Below the pieces are notes generated by a model. The model made no database searches. It had not been told where the DNA came from and worked only from the letters and a program-made list of their open reading frames with translations. Positions 18,034 through 27,039 of a stretch of 64,000 bases of DNA are shown one piece after another; position 1 is the first letter of the stretch, and the number at the start of each line of letters is the position of its first letter. Made by a program: the position numbers and the translations under genes. Origin of the DNA: Sphingobacterium sp. JB170. Lineage in GTDB: Bacteria; Bacteroidota; Bacteroidia; Sphingobacteriales; Sphingobacteriaceae. The DNA lies in contig NZ_FUKU01000026.1 in NCBI RefSeq assembly GCF_900163865.1, positions 372,001-436,000 of the forward strand, given 5' to 3'.

Positions 18034-18369
18034 ATGCCGTACAAAGAACGTGAAATAAACAAATTATATTACACTATGGGTGAGGTAACTGAAATGTTTG
18101 AAGTCAACGCCTCACAGATACGTTTTTATGAACGAGAGTTCGATATCCTCCAACCCAAGAAAAATAAAAAAGGTAATCGTTTATTTACGCCAGAAGATAT
18201 TTCGAATCTAAAGATTATCTTTAACTTGGTAAAAGATAAAGGGTACACCCTTCAAGGCGCACGCGAGTATCTACGTTCCAATAAAAATGAGGTGAAAGAA
18301 AATCAACGTGTCATCGATTCGCTTGAGCGGCTTAAATCGTTCCTAGTCGAGGTTCGTGACAGCCTCTAG
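18034..18369 (+). CDS. MerR-family transcriptional regulator
   Basis: A 111-residue protein whose first 70 residues form a MerR winged helix: YYTMGEVTEMFEVNASQIRF, then YEREFDILQPKKNKKGNRLF and TPEDISNLKIIFNLVKDKGY. The rest is the dimerising coiled coil (about 85-111) with no C-terminal ligand-binding domain and no cysteine metal site, so the signal is unknown. Similar short MerR proteins are common in this phylum. It ends 1 base from the convergent phosphoesterase stop. Confidence 0.9.
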   Translation: MPYKEREINKLYYTMGEVTEMFEVNASQIRFYEREFDILQPKKNKKGNRLFTPEDISNLKIIFNLVKDKGYTLQGAREYLRSNKNEVKENQRVIDSLERLKSFLVEVRDSL

Positions 18370-18370
18370 T

Positions 18371-18865
18371 TTAGCGTTGCCCTAGTTCGATTACCTCCAG
18401 GTTTAAAATTTTTTCCTGATCAATATCAAACCGCACGAGCGTCCTTACCTTATGCCATCCGTATTTTCCGGCAGCACCGGGGTTAATATGTAATAATCCA
18501 TATTTCGGATCATACTGCACCTTTAAAATATGGGAATGTCCACTGATGAACAACTTGGGTGGGTTTGTCATGATACCCTGCTTTACCGCTGGAGAATAGC
18601 GTCCCGGATACCCGCCGATATGTGTCATCCATACATCCACTTTTTCACAAACAAAGCGTTGATTTTCCGGGCATGCTGCTCGAATAGATTGATCATCGAT
18701 ATTCCCCCACACCCCGCGAAAGGGTTTAAATTCGGATAACGCATCGATGATTTTCACGTCACCAAAATCCCCAGCATGCCAAATTTCATCACAGCTTTGA
18801 AAATGCCTAAATACAACGTCATCCAAAAATCCGTGTGTATCTGAAAGTAGTCCAATTTTCCGCAT
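18371..18865 (-). CDS. YfcE/MJ0936-type metallophosphodiesterase
   Basis: This 164-residue calcineurin-like enzyme shows the whole dimetal set: D9 and H11 (LLSDTHG), D32 (HAGDFGD), N54 (WGNID), H81 (MTHIGG), and H109 and H111 (SGHSH). The length fits the small YfcE branch, which hydrolyses phosphodiester bonds; the natural substrate is unknown. It begins at an ATG, 2 bases after the stop of the TrmN6-like gene, so the two are probably one transcript. Confidence 0.9.
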   Translation of the reverse strand: MRKIGLLSDTHGFLDDVVFRHFQSCDEIWHAGDFGDVKIIDALSEFKPFRGVWGNIDDQSIRAACPENQRFVCEKVDVWMTHIGGYPGRYSPAVKQGIMTNPPKLFISGHSHILKVQYDPKYGLLHINPGAAGKYGWHKVRTLVRFDIDQEKILNLEVIELGQR

Positions 18866-18867
18866 AA

Positions 18868-19575
18868 CTAAAAATTTAAAAAATAAGGTTGAAGCAGCTC
18901 TTGGTATTCGGCCGAATAAACGCCTTTGGACGCATAGATAACAAGTTCTCTACACGAAAACTTCGAATCTTGTTTACCAATCTCAATCACGGTTCGTATC
19001 GGAGACTCCGACCGAAAGGAGTAAATATGGGTCGCCCCGTGATAATATAAGCCCAGCACGGGCAACAACTCATTAGTAATCTTCTCAGCCATCAATGTTG
19101 GTAAAATGCAATAAAACTTACCGCTTGCCGATAGATTCCGTTCGACAAATGACATTAAGTCTTCGAAGAAAACTTCATCGGCATGCTTTGCTATCCTTCT
19201 GCGTGGATCCGGGCTGTGTAGTGAACGGGTATAAAACGGAGGATTTGATACGATTAAGTCATACGGCATCGCGGGCTTCATTTGCTGAAAAGAAGAAGCG
19301 ATAACTTCGAGTCGCTCGTTAAAGTCCGACGCCCCAAAATTTAAGCTGGCTTGCTTACATGCAGCCTCATCGATCTCAACACCGTGAACCGATGCACTTG
19401 GGAATTTTTGCGCAAGCATCATAGCTATAACGCCCGTCCCGGTCCCTATGTCTAAGATACGCTGCGCATTAAAGGGCTGAACGATTCCGGCAAGTAAAAC
19501 GCCATCAGTATTAATTTTCATCGCGCAATTACTTTGATCAACTTGAAATCGTTTAAATCGAAAAATAGAATTCAT
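18868..19575 (-). CDS. tRNA1(Val) (adenine37-N6)-methyltransferase (TrmN6/YfiC family)
   Basis: A 235-residue Rossmann methylase from the ATG at 19575 (MNSIFRFKRFQVDQ); a TTG 27 bases upstream is less likely. Near the N-terminus lies CAMKINTDGVLLAG, then the SAM motif LDIGTGTGVIAMMLAQKFP and the catalytic DLIVSNPPFY (N/D-P-P-Y/F of amino-methylases), followed by RRRIAKHADEVFFEDL. This pattern is that of YfiC, which methylates A37 of valine tRNA. A different adenine target cannot be excluded. Confidence 0.88.
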   Translation of the reverse strand: MNSIFRFKRFQVDQSNCAMKINTDGVLLAGIVQPFNAQRILDIGTGTGVIAMMLAQKFPSASVHGVEIDEAACKQASLNFGASDFNERLEVIASSFQQMKPAMPYDLIVSNPPFYTRSLHSPDPRRRIAKHADEVFFEDLMSFVERNLSASGKFYCILPTLMAEKITNELLPVLGLYYHGATHIYSFRSESPIRTVIEIGKQDSKFSCRELVIYASKGVYSAEYQELLQPYFLNF

Positions 19576-19670
19576 TGCATCAAAGTTAAAATTAAAATAC
19601 AATTACCACACTGTGCATAAACACCAAAAAAACCAATTATAATCGTTACTTTAGCTTTGAATTACACCAT

Positions 19671-20840
19671 ATGAACAAATTATTAACGCTCCTTTATGTT
19701 GCTAGTTTCATCTTTTCATCATCGTTAGCAAGCGCTAAGACGCGGATAGGGTTCCAAGATTGTGACAAAATCACGCAGGTCTCCTTAGAGAAACTGATTA
19801 CTGTGCTCGAGGAAAATGATTTTTCGAGCTTAGAACCAGTGCTTGGAACGATACAAAGTAGTTGCGGGGAAAGTGAGTTTACGCAACGTCTTCGCATCTT
19901 ACGTGCACTGATCGAGAAAAACTCGACGGAAGCATTAATTACGGATTACCTTAGCAAAGACTACCAAGAAATATTGATAATGCGCTGGGATTATAGCGTC
20001 GAGCCAGCATATCAATCCATTTACAAAAAGAACAAATCTGCGTTCAATTATGTCCCGCTAAATCATCCGGTCGATTCGCTTATAAAACTCAAATCAGCAG
20101 CCTTATTAAACTCTGCAAGCTACGCGCTGACTGACCAGGAACGAAAAATCGCATTCCTATTTTCCGATAATATAGACGATTTTTACCAAACCTATCAAGA
20201 TAACCAGCCGACAGTAGCACCCGCAAAGGAAACTAAATTCGTCAAAGTAGCCAAAGATGATAAATATCGAGCGGGTATACTTATATCTGCTGGCGTGGAA
20301 TTTCCGATAAGTGGCAATGACCCTGTTTTCAAAGCAAGTCCGGCATTTGGCCTGATGTACTCTTCTAAATTATCAGTGCCGTTTATCTACGAGTTAGGGG
20401 CTAAAATTCGCGTAAATACAAATGACCGCGCATTTGATTTTTTGCTTTATGACGAAATCGAAACGGTCAATTCGGCTGTAAGTTTCAGCTTGGGCGGGAA
20501 CATAGGGTATAAAATATTTGACAACGATAAGTTTATTATTTCGCCAAAAATCGGCCTATACTATGAAGCTACGAGCACGGGGTTATCCGAGGTGACTGAT
20601 AGCTATTATTATGACGACTATTATTACGACGATTACGAACAAGGCTCAAGTAGTGTACGTTACCACAACGTAAATGCTATGCGTACCACCGTCGCCCTTT
20701 CGCTCATGCGCCATCTTTATAAAAAACAATATATTGGATTAGAGGGAGCCTATCATTACATCTCATACGAATGGGAAAAGAACTTACTCACTGAGATCCA
20801 ACCAAATTACGCGAGTCTACAGGTATTTTTCCGCTTTTAG
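19671..20840 (+). CDS. Secreted outer-membrane beta-barrel-like protein, unknown function
   Basis: A 389-residue protein with a signal peptide (MNKLLTLLYVASFIFSSSLA, cleavage after about residue 22). Residues 25-180 look helical and globular. From about 195 on, alternating strands (GILISAGVEFPIS, FGLMYSSKLSVPFIYELGAK, SLGGNIGYKIF, FIISPKIGLYYEAT) end in YASLQVFFRF, an aromatic-terminated beta-signal of the outer membrane. An acidic tyrosine run YYYDDYYYDDYE lies near 315, probably an extracellular loop. Not assigned to a family. It is monocistronic, facing away from the trmN6-like gene. Confidence 0.7.
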   Translation: MNKLLTLLYVASFIFSSSLASAKTRIGFQDCDKITQVSLEKLITVLEENDFSSLEPVLGTIQSSCGESEFTQRLRILRALIEKNSTEALITDYLSKDYQEILIMRWDYSVEPAYQSIYKKNKSAFNYVPLNHPVDSLIKLKSAALLNSASYALTDQERKIAFLFSDNIDDFYQTYQDNQPTVAPAKETKFVKVAKDDKYRAGILISAGVEFPISGNDPVFKASPAFGLMYSSKLSVPFIYELGAKIRVNTNDRAFDFLLYDEIETVNSAVSFSLGGNIGYKIFDNDKFIISPKIGLYYEATSTGLSEVTDSYYYDDYYYDDYEQGSSSVRYHNVNAMRTTVALSLMRHLYKKQYIGLEGAYHYISYEWEKNLLTEIQPNYASLQVFFRF

Positions 20841-20897
20841 AACAGCCCCCTGCTACTTTTGATTAAGTTGTCTTGATTTCCATCCGCTTTCTCTGCT

Positions 20898-23504
20898 TCA
20901 ATTTTTCAACAGTCGCTGGATTTCGTCAAGTTTCATCAACGCCTCAACCGGTGTTAATACGTTAACATCTAAATTATTGAGCATGTCTCGGATTTTCAAA
21001 AGAACAGGATCGTCGATCGCAAACATTTGCAATTGATAAGCCTGCTTCTGAATTTTACGCATACTATCTTTAATCTCCTCCCCTCCTGTACGTTCCTGTT
21101 CTAGGCGCTTTAGAATCTCATTGGCGCGCGCCAAGAGCTTACTGGGCATACCAGCGAGCTTCGCAACATGAATCCCGAAACTATGCTCCGATCCGCCCGG
21201 AACTAATTTACGCAGGAAAATAACTTTATTTTGCAACTCCTTAACCGATACATTATAGTTTTTTATCCGCGGCATTGAATTGGTTAGCTCATTGAGCTCG
21301 TGATAATGCGTAGCAAATAACGTCTTTGCACGACAAGTGGGATGGTTGTGTAAATATTCAGCAATTGCCCATGCAATGGAGATACCATCATAAGTACTGG
21401 TCCCCCGGCCTATCTCATCGAGTAAGATCAATGAACGCTCGGAAAGATTATTCATAATACTCGCTGTTTCATTCATTTCTACCATAAACGTAGATTCACC
21501 CGAAGAAAGATTATCAGACGCACCAACACGCGTAAAAATTTTATCAACCACACCGATACGCGCCTCTTTCGCAGAAACGAAACAACCGATTTGGGCCATT
21601 AAAACAATGAGTCCTGTCTGACGTAGCAAAGCGGACTTACCCGCCATGTTAGGACCTGTAATGATGATAATCTGCTGTGTTTCGGGATCCAAATAGGTAT
21701 CGTTGGTAATATAGTCTTCCCCGATGGGAAGATTTTGTTCAATAACCGGATGACGTCCTCCCTTGATATCCAGCATTTTACTATCGGAAACCTGTGGCTT
21801 ACTGTAATAGTTCTTCTCTGCGATCCACGCAAAATTCAGTAAAACGTCTAGTTTAGCAATCACTTGGGCATTGCGCTGGATGGGCTTGATGTAAGCAGCA
21901 ATCTCCAGCAAAAGTTCCCCGTAGAGTCGATTCTCAATTGCCTGGATCTTTTCTTCTGCTCCTAAAATCTGCTCCTCGTATTCTTTTAGCTCTTCGGTAA
22001 TATAGCGCTCAGCGTTAACCAAAGTTTGCTTACGAATCCATACTTCGGGAACTTTATCACGGTGGGTATTGGTTACTTCAAGGTAATATCCAAAAACATT
22101 ATTAAAAGCTATTTTTAGCGATTGTATCCCCGTTGCGTCAGATTCTCGTTTTTGAATCTCCAACAAATAATCTTTACCGCCAAAAGCTACTTTACGCAAA
22201 CGGTCTAACTCTTCGTCAACACCGTCACTAATCACATTGCCTTTGCTCAAGGCGACAGGAGGCTCATCTTGCACCGTCTGTTTAATTTTTTCGCGAATAC
22301 GCTCACAAATATCGAGCTGTTCAGACATCGATGTCAATACCGGCGAGGCCCCAATATTGGTCAAGGATTTCAATTTCTCGACCGCATATAGGGAACGTTT
22401 CAGTTGAATAATCTCACGAGGGTTCGCTTTTTGGAGGCCAATTTTGGAAATCAACCGTTCCAAATCACCAACTTGACGAATCTCCTTGATCAGCTCATCA
22501 CGCAAATCTCTATTGGCGTCAAAATATTCTACACTGTCAAGCCGCTCCTGGATCGATCCAACATCTTTTAATGGCATAACCATCCACCGTTTTAACAATC
22601 GCGCGCCCATCGGCGTTGCTGTTTGATCCAAAACATCCGAAAGTACAATCGCATTTTCGTTAGTTGACCCAATAAGTTCTAAATTTCGAATCGTAAAACG
22701 GTCGAGCCACATAAACCGATCTTCCTCAATTCTCGAGATATTGGATATATGTAGCAGGTTTCGGTGCTCCGTTTCGTTTAAATAATGTAAAGCAACACCA
22801 GCAGCAAGAATGCCGGTCGGCATACGTTCAATGCCGAATCCTTTGAGTGAATTCACTTGAAAATGCTTCAATAAGCCTTCTGCCGCATAATCACCCGTAT
22901 AAGGCCATTCATCCAAAGTGTACGTATAATACTGCTTACCATAGTGCTCTTGGAACTCTGTATACTGCTTTTTGGGTAATATTACTTCACTAGGCTTAAA
23001 ACTCTGAAGCAACTTATCGATATAGTTCACATCGCCCTGCGCGACTAAAAACTCACCCGTAGAAAGGTCTAAGAATGCAATACCTACGTCCTTTTTATCG
23101 GTAAATATCGACGCAAGGTAATTATTCGATTTTTGCTTTATAATATTATCGTTATAGGATACCCCTGGCGTTACCAGTTCGGTCACTCCCCGCTTAACGA
23201 TTGTCTTTGTTTGCTTTGGGTCCTCTAATTGGTCACATATCGCTACGCGTTGTCCAGCACGCACCAATTTAGGGAGATAGGTTTCCAGCGAATGATGAGG
23301 AAAACCCGCTAACGCTGTTTCAGACTCCGAACCATTTCCGCGTTTGGTTTGAACAATACCTAATATACCCGCCGCTTTTATCGCGTCCTCTCCAAATGTC
23401 TCATAAAAATCTCCTACTCTGAACAACAATAACGTACCCGGGTATTTCGCCTTGATCGTATTATATTGTTGCATTAAAGGCGTTTGTTTTTTCGCTTTGG
23501 CCAA
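20898..23504 (-). CDS. mutS: DNA mismatch repair protein MutS
   Basis: This 868-residue protein has the mismatch-reading F-x-E motif (VGDFYETFGEDA) in domain I. It also has the core and clamp domains and a C-terminal ABC-type ATPase: Walker A GPNMAGKSALLRQTGL, the signature SSGESTFMVEMNE, Walker B LILLDEIGRGTSTYDG, and ATHYHEL. The start is a TTG, preceded by GGAG. Homologues begin MAK...TPLM, so the first ten residues before the in-frame ATG are probably real. It recognises mispairs and recruits MutL, which is not in the window. Monocistronic. Confidence 0.97.
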   Translation of the reverse strand: MAKAKKQTPLMQQYNTIKAKYPGTLLLFRVGDFYETFGEDAIKAAGILGIVQTKRGNGSESETALAGFPHHSLETYLPKLVRAGQRVAICDQLEDPKQTKTIVKRGVTELVTPGVSYNDNIIKQKSNNYLASIFTDKKDVGIAFLDLSTGEFLVAQGDVNYIDKLLQSFKPSEVILPKKQYTEFQEHYGKQYYTYTLDEWPYTGDYAAEGLLKHFQVNSLKGFGIERMPTGILAAGVALHYLNETEHRNLLHISNISRIEEDRFMWLDRFTIRNLELIGSTNENAIVLSDVLDQTATPMGARLLKRWMVMPLKDVGSIQERLDSVEYFDANRDLRDELIKEIRQVGDLERLISKIGLQKANPREIIQLKRSLYAVEKLKSLTNIGASPVLTSMSEQLDICERIREKIKQTVQDEPPVALSKGNVISDGVDEELDRLRKVAFGGKDYLLEIQKRESDATGIQSLKIAFNNVFGYYLEVTNTHRDKVPEVWIRKQTLVNAERYITEELKEYEEQILGAEEKIQAIENRLYGELLLEIAAYIKPIQRNAQVIAKLDVLLNFAWIAEKNYYSKPQVSDSKMLDIKGGRHPVIEQNLPIGEDYITNDTYLDPETQQIIIITGPNMAGKSALLRQTGLIVLMAQIGCFVSAKEARIGVVDKIFTRVGASDNLSSGESTFMVEMNETASIMNNLSERSLILLDEIGRGTSTYDGISIAWAIAEYLHNHPTCRAKTLFATHYHELNELTNSMPRIKNYNVSVKELQNKVIFLRKLVPGGSEHSFGIHVAKLAGMPSKLLARANEILKRLEQERTGGEEIKDSMRKIQKQAYQLQMFAIDDPVLLKIRDMLNNLDVNVLTPVEALMKLDEIQRLLKN

Positions 23505-23680
23505 TTGAACTCCGTTTTTAGTAAGGCGTAAAAATAAGTTAAATGCCTCGATTTGACAAACATTCCCAACGATGTTTTCATGCTAAAAAATCGAAATCAC
23601 CTACCCGAATTTTAAACCAGAAATCTGACGAAGTGCCGATACTTTTTGGATCAATAATGAAGTTTTTAAAAAAAATGACC

Positions 23681-23688
23681 TAGTTTTG
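23681..23688 (+). promoter_or_regulatory. -7 promoter element of mtgA
   Basis: TAGTTTTG matches TAnnTTTG, 18 bases before the mtgA ATG. No convincing -33 box. Confidence 0.5.
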
Positions 23689-23706
23689 CAGCACAAATGA
23701 ACAGGC

Positions 23707-24450
23707 ATGGCTATCAAACGAAGCGGCACGAGAAAACGAAAACCGAGAAAGAAAACAAGCAAGCAACCAACCCCGATGCAGTCGGTAGGACTCTGGCTTG
23801 CACGCATGGTAATTGCATGTTTTATCTTCAGTATCATTTGGGTTGCCCTACTCATTTTCATGAATCCCCCAATCACCTATTTACAAATCAAACGTGCCTT
23901 TGAACGTAAGTCAGCGGGTAAAGAATGGAAGATCGATAAACAATGGGTAGACTACGAAAATATTTCGGATAATTTAAAACGCGCGGCCATCGCCGGGGAA
24001 GACGCACACTTTCTCACCCATCACGGCTTTGATACAGACGCTATAAAAAAAGCCTTTGAGAGAAATAAAGCTGGTAAAAAGCTACGGGGAGGTAGTACGA
24101 TTAGTCAACAAGTTGCAAAAAACGTGTTTCTCTGGCCAAAGCGGTCTTGGTTCCGAAAAGGCCTGGAAAGTTACTTCACAGTGCTTATTGAAATATTTTG
24201 GAGCAAAAAACGTATTTTAGAAGTGTATCTCAATGTTATTGAGATGGGACAGGGTGTTTATGGTGCGCAGGCAGCATCGAAGTACTATTTTTATAAATCA
24301 GCCAGCAGCCTCAGTCGAAAACAAGCCGCGCTCATAATTGCTATCCTCCCTAGTCCCAACAAATGGGATGCGCGGAGCCCGTCTGCGTATGTCAATCGTC
24401 GAGCTAACAATATTGTTCGTTATCTCAAATACTACAAAATTCCCGATTGA
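23707..24450 (+). CDS. mtgA: Monofunctional peptidoglycan glycosyltransferase
   Basis: A 247-residue family-51 glycosyltransferase anchored by one N-terminal helix (about 36-58) after a very basic cytoplasmic tail (KRSGTRKRKPRKKTSKQ). Motifs in order: AAIAGEDAHFLTHHGFD with the catalytic glutamate, GGSTISQQVAKNVFLWPKRS, KRILEVYLNVIEMGQGVYGA with the second glutamate, and the tail LPSPNKWDARSPS. It polymerises lipid II into glycan strands and has no transpeptidase domain. It reads away from mutS. Confidence 0.95.
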   Translation: MAIKRSGTRKRKPRKKTSKQPTPMQSVGLWLARMVIACFIFSIIWVALLIFMNPPITYLQIKRAFERKSAGKEWKIDKQWVDYENISDNLKRAAIAGEDAHFLTHHGFDTDAIKKAFERNKAGKKLRGGSTISQQVAKNVFLWPKRSWFRKGLESYFTVLIEIFWSKKRILEVYLNVIEMGQGVYGAQAASKYYFYKSASSLSRKQAALIIAILPSPNKWDARSPSAYVNRRANNIVRYLKYYKIPD

Positions 24451-24458
24451 TTTATTTC

Positions 24459-24863
24459 TTATTCATCTTCTTCACGCCATTCTGAGGTAAGCTCATCGAT
24501 CTCGCGCCTGTCTTTTTTTGTCGGACGTCCCGTACCCCGATCGCGCTTGAGTATGGGAGCATGGAATTTGGATTTATAAGTGTATGTTTCCTCTTCAGGC
24601 GTCTGATCTTCATAAAACTGTACTGCGGTTTTGGCATCAACTCGGCGATCCAACAAACCCAACACCCTAATCACTTTACGCTCAATCCCTTTTTGAACGC
24701 TATATACCTCCCCTATTTTCACCAAATACGAAGGTTTGATATTTTGCCCGTTAAGTTTGACTTTCCCAGCCCGACAGGCATCGGTCGCCAAACTACGCGT
24801 TTTAAATAGACGGATGGACCATAAATATTTATCGATACGAAGTTTTTCAATTTCGGTTGCCAT
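24459..24863 (-). CDS. S4-domain RNA-binding protein (Hsp15-like)
   Basis: A 134-residue protein whose N-terminal half is an S4 fold: LRIDKYLWSIRLFKTRSLAT, then DACRAGKVKLNGQNIKPSYL. The C-terminal tail is charged and ends in PTKKDRREIDELTSEWREED. This matches Hsp15 (HslR), which rescues stalled 50S subunits carrying nascent chains. The ATG at 24863 (MATEIEKL) is chosen over a TTG six bases upstream. A TATTTTTG -7 element ends 3 bases before the ATG, so the transcript may be leaderless. Confidence 0.88.
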   Translation of the reverse strand: MATEIEKLRIDKYLWSIRLFKTRSLATDACRAGKVKLNGQNIKPSYLVKIGEVYSVQKGIERKVIRVLGLLDRRVDAKTAVQFYEDQTPEEETYTYKSKFHAPILKRDRGTGRPTKKDRREIDELTSEWREEDE

Positions 24864-24866
24864 ATA

Positions 24867-24874
24867 CAAAAATA
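24867..24874 (-). promoter_or_regulatory. Possible -7 element directly in front of the S4-domain gene
   Basis: The reverse strand reads TATTTTTG, a full TAnnTTTG match 3 bases before the ATG; if used, translation would start almost at the RNA 5' end. Confidence 0.35.
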
Positions 24875-25016
24875 CGTCAAATAGCGAAATTTAACGAATA
24901 TAGTCGGCGATTAGACAAAAAATGCTAATATTTGTAAGTAAATAGGTACCCTACAATTTTGCGCTCAGGGTCCTTCATTTATCAAGATTTTACACCGCGG
25001 AGCGCGTCAATAAAAA

Positions 25017-25838
25017 ATGGAAATACAAAAATTACAAAAACTAGTCGAAGAAGCTTGGGAGGACAGGCAATTACTAACTTACAAAGAATATTTCGAAGCC
25101 ATCAATATGGTTATCGACCGCTTAGATGAAGGTGATCTTCGCGTTGCTGAACTCATCGGAACACGCTGGCATGTGAATGATTGGATTAAGAAAGCCGTGA
25201 TTTTGTATTTCCCTATCCGTGATATGCAAGAAATCGACAACGGTCCATTTATCTATCACGATAAAATGAAGTTAAAAACGAACTTCAAGAAGCTCGGTGT
25301 TAGAGTCGTACCGGGAGCGAGTGCGCGATATGGCGCTTTTCTTGCAAAAGGTGTGATCATGATGCCTTCATATGTGAATATTGGCGCTTACGTTGATGAA
25401 GGAACAATGGTTGACACTTGGGCTACCGTCGGATCTTGCGCCCAAATCGGGAAAAATGTACATTTAAGTGGTGGCGTGGGCATAGGCGGCGTACTAGAAC
25501 CTGTTCAGGCGGCGCCAGTAATAATTGAAGATAATGTGTTTGTCGGTTCACGTGCGATCGTGGTCGAAGGCATTCGTGTAGAGACAGAAGCCGTACTGGG
25601 GGCAAATGTCGTATTAACAGCATCTACTAAAATTATTGACGTATCTGGAGAAGAGCCCGTCGAATATGTAGGATACGTGCCCGCACGCTCGGTTGTTATC
25701 CCGGGATCATACACTAAAAAGTTCCCTGCTGGAGATTATCAAGTACCTTGCGCGCTAATCATCGGCAAGCGAAAGGAATCAACCGACAAGAAAACGTCGT
25801 TAAACGATGCCTTACGTGAACATAATGTAGCGGTTTAA
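25017..25838 (+). CDS. dapD: 2,3,4,5-tetrahydropyridine-2,6-dicarboxylate N-succinyltransferase
   Basis: A 273-residue acyltransferase with an N-terminal helical domain (1-100) and a left-handed beta-helix of hexapeptides (about 100-240): VIMMPSYVNIGAYVDEGTMV, WATVGSCAQIG, VHLSGGVGIGGVLEPVQA and VFVGSRAIVVEGIRVE. It succinylates tetrahydrodipicolinate in the succinylase branch of lysine and meso-diaminopimelate synthesis. Its stop overlaps the ATG of the next gene (TAATG), which implies coupled translation. Confidence 0.96.
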   Translation: MEIQKLQKLVEEAWEDRQLLTYKEYFEAINMVIDRLDEGDLRVAELIGTRWHVNDWIKKAVILYFPIRDMQEIDNGPFIYHDKMKLKTNFKKLGVRVVPGASARYGAFLAKGVIMMPSYVNIGAYVDEGTMVDTWATVGSCAQIGKNVHLSGGVGIGGVLEPVQAAPVIIEDNVFVGSRAIVVEGIRVETEAVLGANVVLTASTKIIDVSGEEPVEYVGYVPARSVVIPGSYTKKFPAGDYQVPCALIIGKRKESTDKKTSLNDALREHNVAV

Positions 25839-26419
25839 TGAGCCATTTATTGGTAGATAGAGCAGACTTAAATCAAGCCCTCCAAACGTTAAAAGATGGC
25901 GGGCTGATTCTTTACCCCACCGATACCATTTGGGGGATTGGCTGCGATGCGACCAACGAAGAGGCGGTAGAAAAAGTCTTTGCATTAAAAGGCAGAGATA
26001 AATCAAAGAGTATGATCGTCTTGTTACATAACGACAATCAATTAGCAAGCTATGTTCAGGAAATGCCCGAAGTGGCTTATGAATTGATTGAGTATTCAAC
26101 CAAGCCGTTGACGATCGTCTATTCGAACGCAAAGAACCTACCTAACAATGTCACCGCAGAAGATGGGAGCATTGGCATTCGTGTTGTTACACACCCATTT
26201 TGTGAGCAACTACTTCAACGATTTCGAAAGCCTATTGTGTCGACCTCAGCCAATATCAGTGGAGTAGCCTCCCCTACGACTTTTAATGAAATTTCACAAG
26301 AGATACTTGACGGAGTAGATTACGTAGTTCAGTACGAACAAGACATCGTGAGGAACAGCAAATCGTCGACCGTCATGAAACTTGACCCAAGTGGTAAATT
26401 CGAGTTTATACGTAAATAG
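25838..26419 (+). CDS. Threonylcarbamoyl-AMP synthase (Sua5/YciO/YrdC family)
   Basis: A 193-residue YrdC-fold protein: GGLILYPTDTIWGIGCDATN, then VFALKGRDKSKSMIVLL, and PLTIVYSNAKNLP, then IVSTSANISGVASPTTFNEI. The K/R-rich KGRDKSKS binds nucleotide and the SANxSG motif binds threonine. It makes L-threonylcarbamoyl-AMP for t6A37 of tRNA. The C-terminal Sua5 domain is absent, so it is the short TsaC-type form. It overlaps dapD by one base, and a DUF4920 gene follows after 9 bases. Confidence 0.92.
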   Translation: MSHLLVDRADLNQALQTLKDGGLILYPTDTIWGIGCDATNEEAVEKVFALKGRDKSKSMIVLLHNDNQLASYVQEMPEVAYELIEYSTKPLTIVYSNAKNLPNNVTAEDGSIGIRVVTHPFCEQLLQRFRKPIVSTSANISGVASPTTFNEISQEILDGVDYVVQYEQDIVRNSKSSTVMKLDPSGKFEFIRK

Positions 26420-26428
26420 TAAGATCAA

Positions 26429-26905
26429 ATGAAAAAGTTATCAAGTGTTCTTATATGTGTTTTTGCAGCAATGCAGTTAAGTTTTGCCCAACAAGAAATA
26501 ACGCAACCCAGCAAAGGTGTGCAATACGGAAAAAAGATTGACGGCGCCGACGCTATTACTGTATCAGAATTGTCAGAAAAATTAAAATCGGCCGGCAAAT
26601 TTAGTGGACAAGTTAAAGGAAAGGTTGTTGAAGTGTGTAAAAAGAAGGGGTGTTTCTTAACGCTTAAACGCGACAATGGAGAAACCGTAATGGTACGTTT
26701 TACTGATTACGCTTACTTTGTCCCTGAAGATATAATTGGAAAAACTGTCGCCGTTGAAGGGCGCGCGAAAGTTAAAGAAACATCGGTCGATTGGCTAAAA
26801 CACTATGCCGAGGATAAAGGGGCATCGAAGGAAGAAATTGCAAAAATAGATAAGCCTGGAAAAGACATTAGCATCGTGGCGGACGGCGTTGTCTTATTAA
26901 ACTAA
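26429..26905 (+). CDS. Secreted DUF4920 domain protein
   Basis: A 158-residue protein with a signal peptide (MKKLSSVLICVFAAMQLSFA, cleaved near residue 20). The mature part is an OB-like DUF4920 domain: GKIDGADAI-type start, FSGQVKGKVVEVCKKKGCFL, DNGETVMVRFTDYAYFVPED and VAVEGRAKVKETSVDWL. Two cysteines in CKKKGC could bind metal or form a disulfide. Function unknown; probably periplasmic. Last gene of the dapD operon, before a strong terminator. Confidence 0.88.
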   Translation: MKKLSSVLICVFAAMQLSFAQQEITQPSKGVQYGKKIDGADAITVSELSEKLKSAGKFSGQVKGKVVEVCKKKGCFLTLKRDNGETVMVRFTDYAYFVPEDIIGKTVAVEGRAKVKETSVDWLKHYAEDKGASKEEIAKIDKPGKDISIVADGVVLLN

Positions 26906-26932
26906 TTCCTCTTTTTAACGAAAAGAATTTTT

Positions 26933-26976
26933 ATAAAAGGTTATCTCCTCACATGTAGATAACCTTTTATACATTT
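26933..26976 (+). terminator. Terminator of the dapD operon
   Basis: ATAAAAGGTTATCT and AGATAACCTTTTAT form a perfect 14-bp stem around a 10-base loop, followed by ACATTTTTT. Confidence 0.88.
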
Positions 26977-27039
26977 TTTGATTTCGGAAAGCTGGTCACC
27001 CCGGTCTACTCCCAAAATATTTTGTTACTTTAACACATA

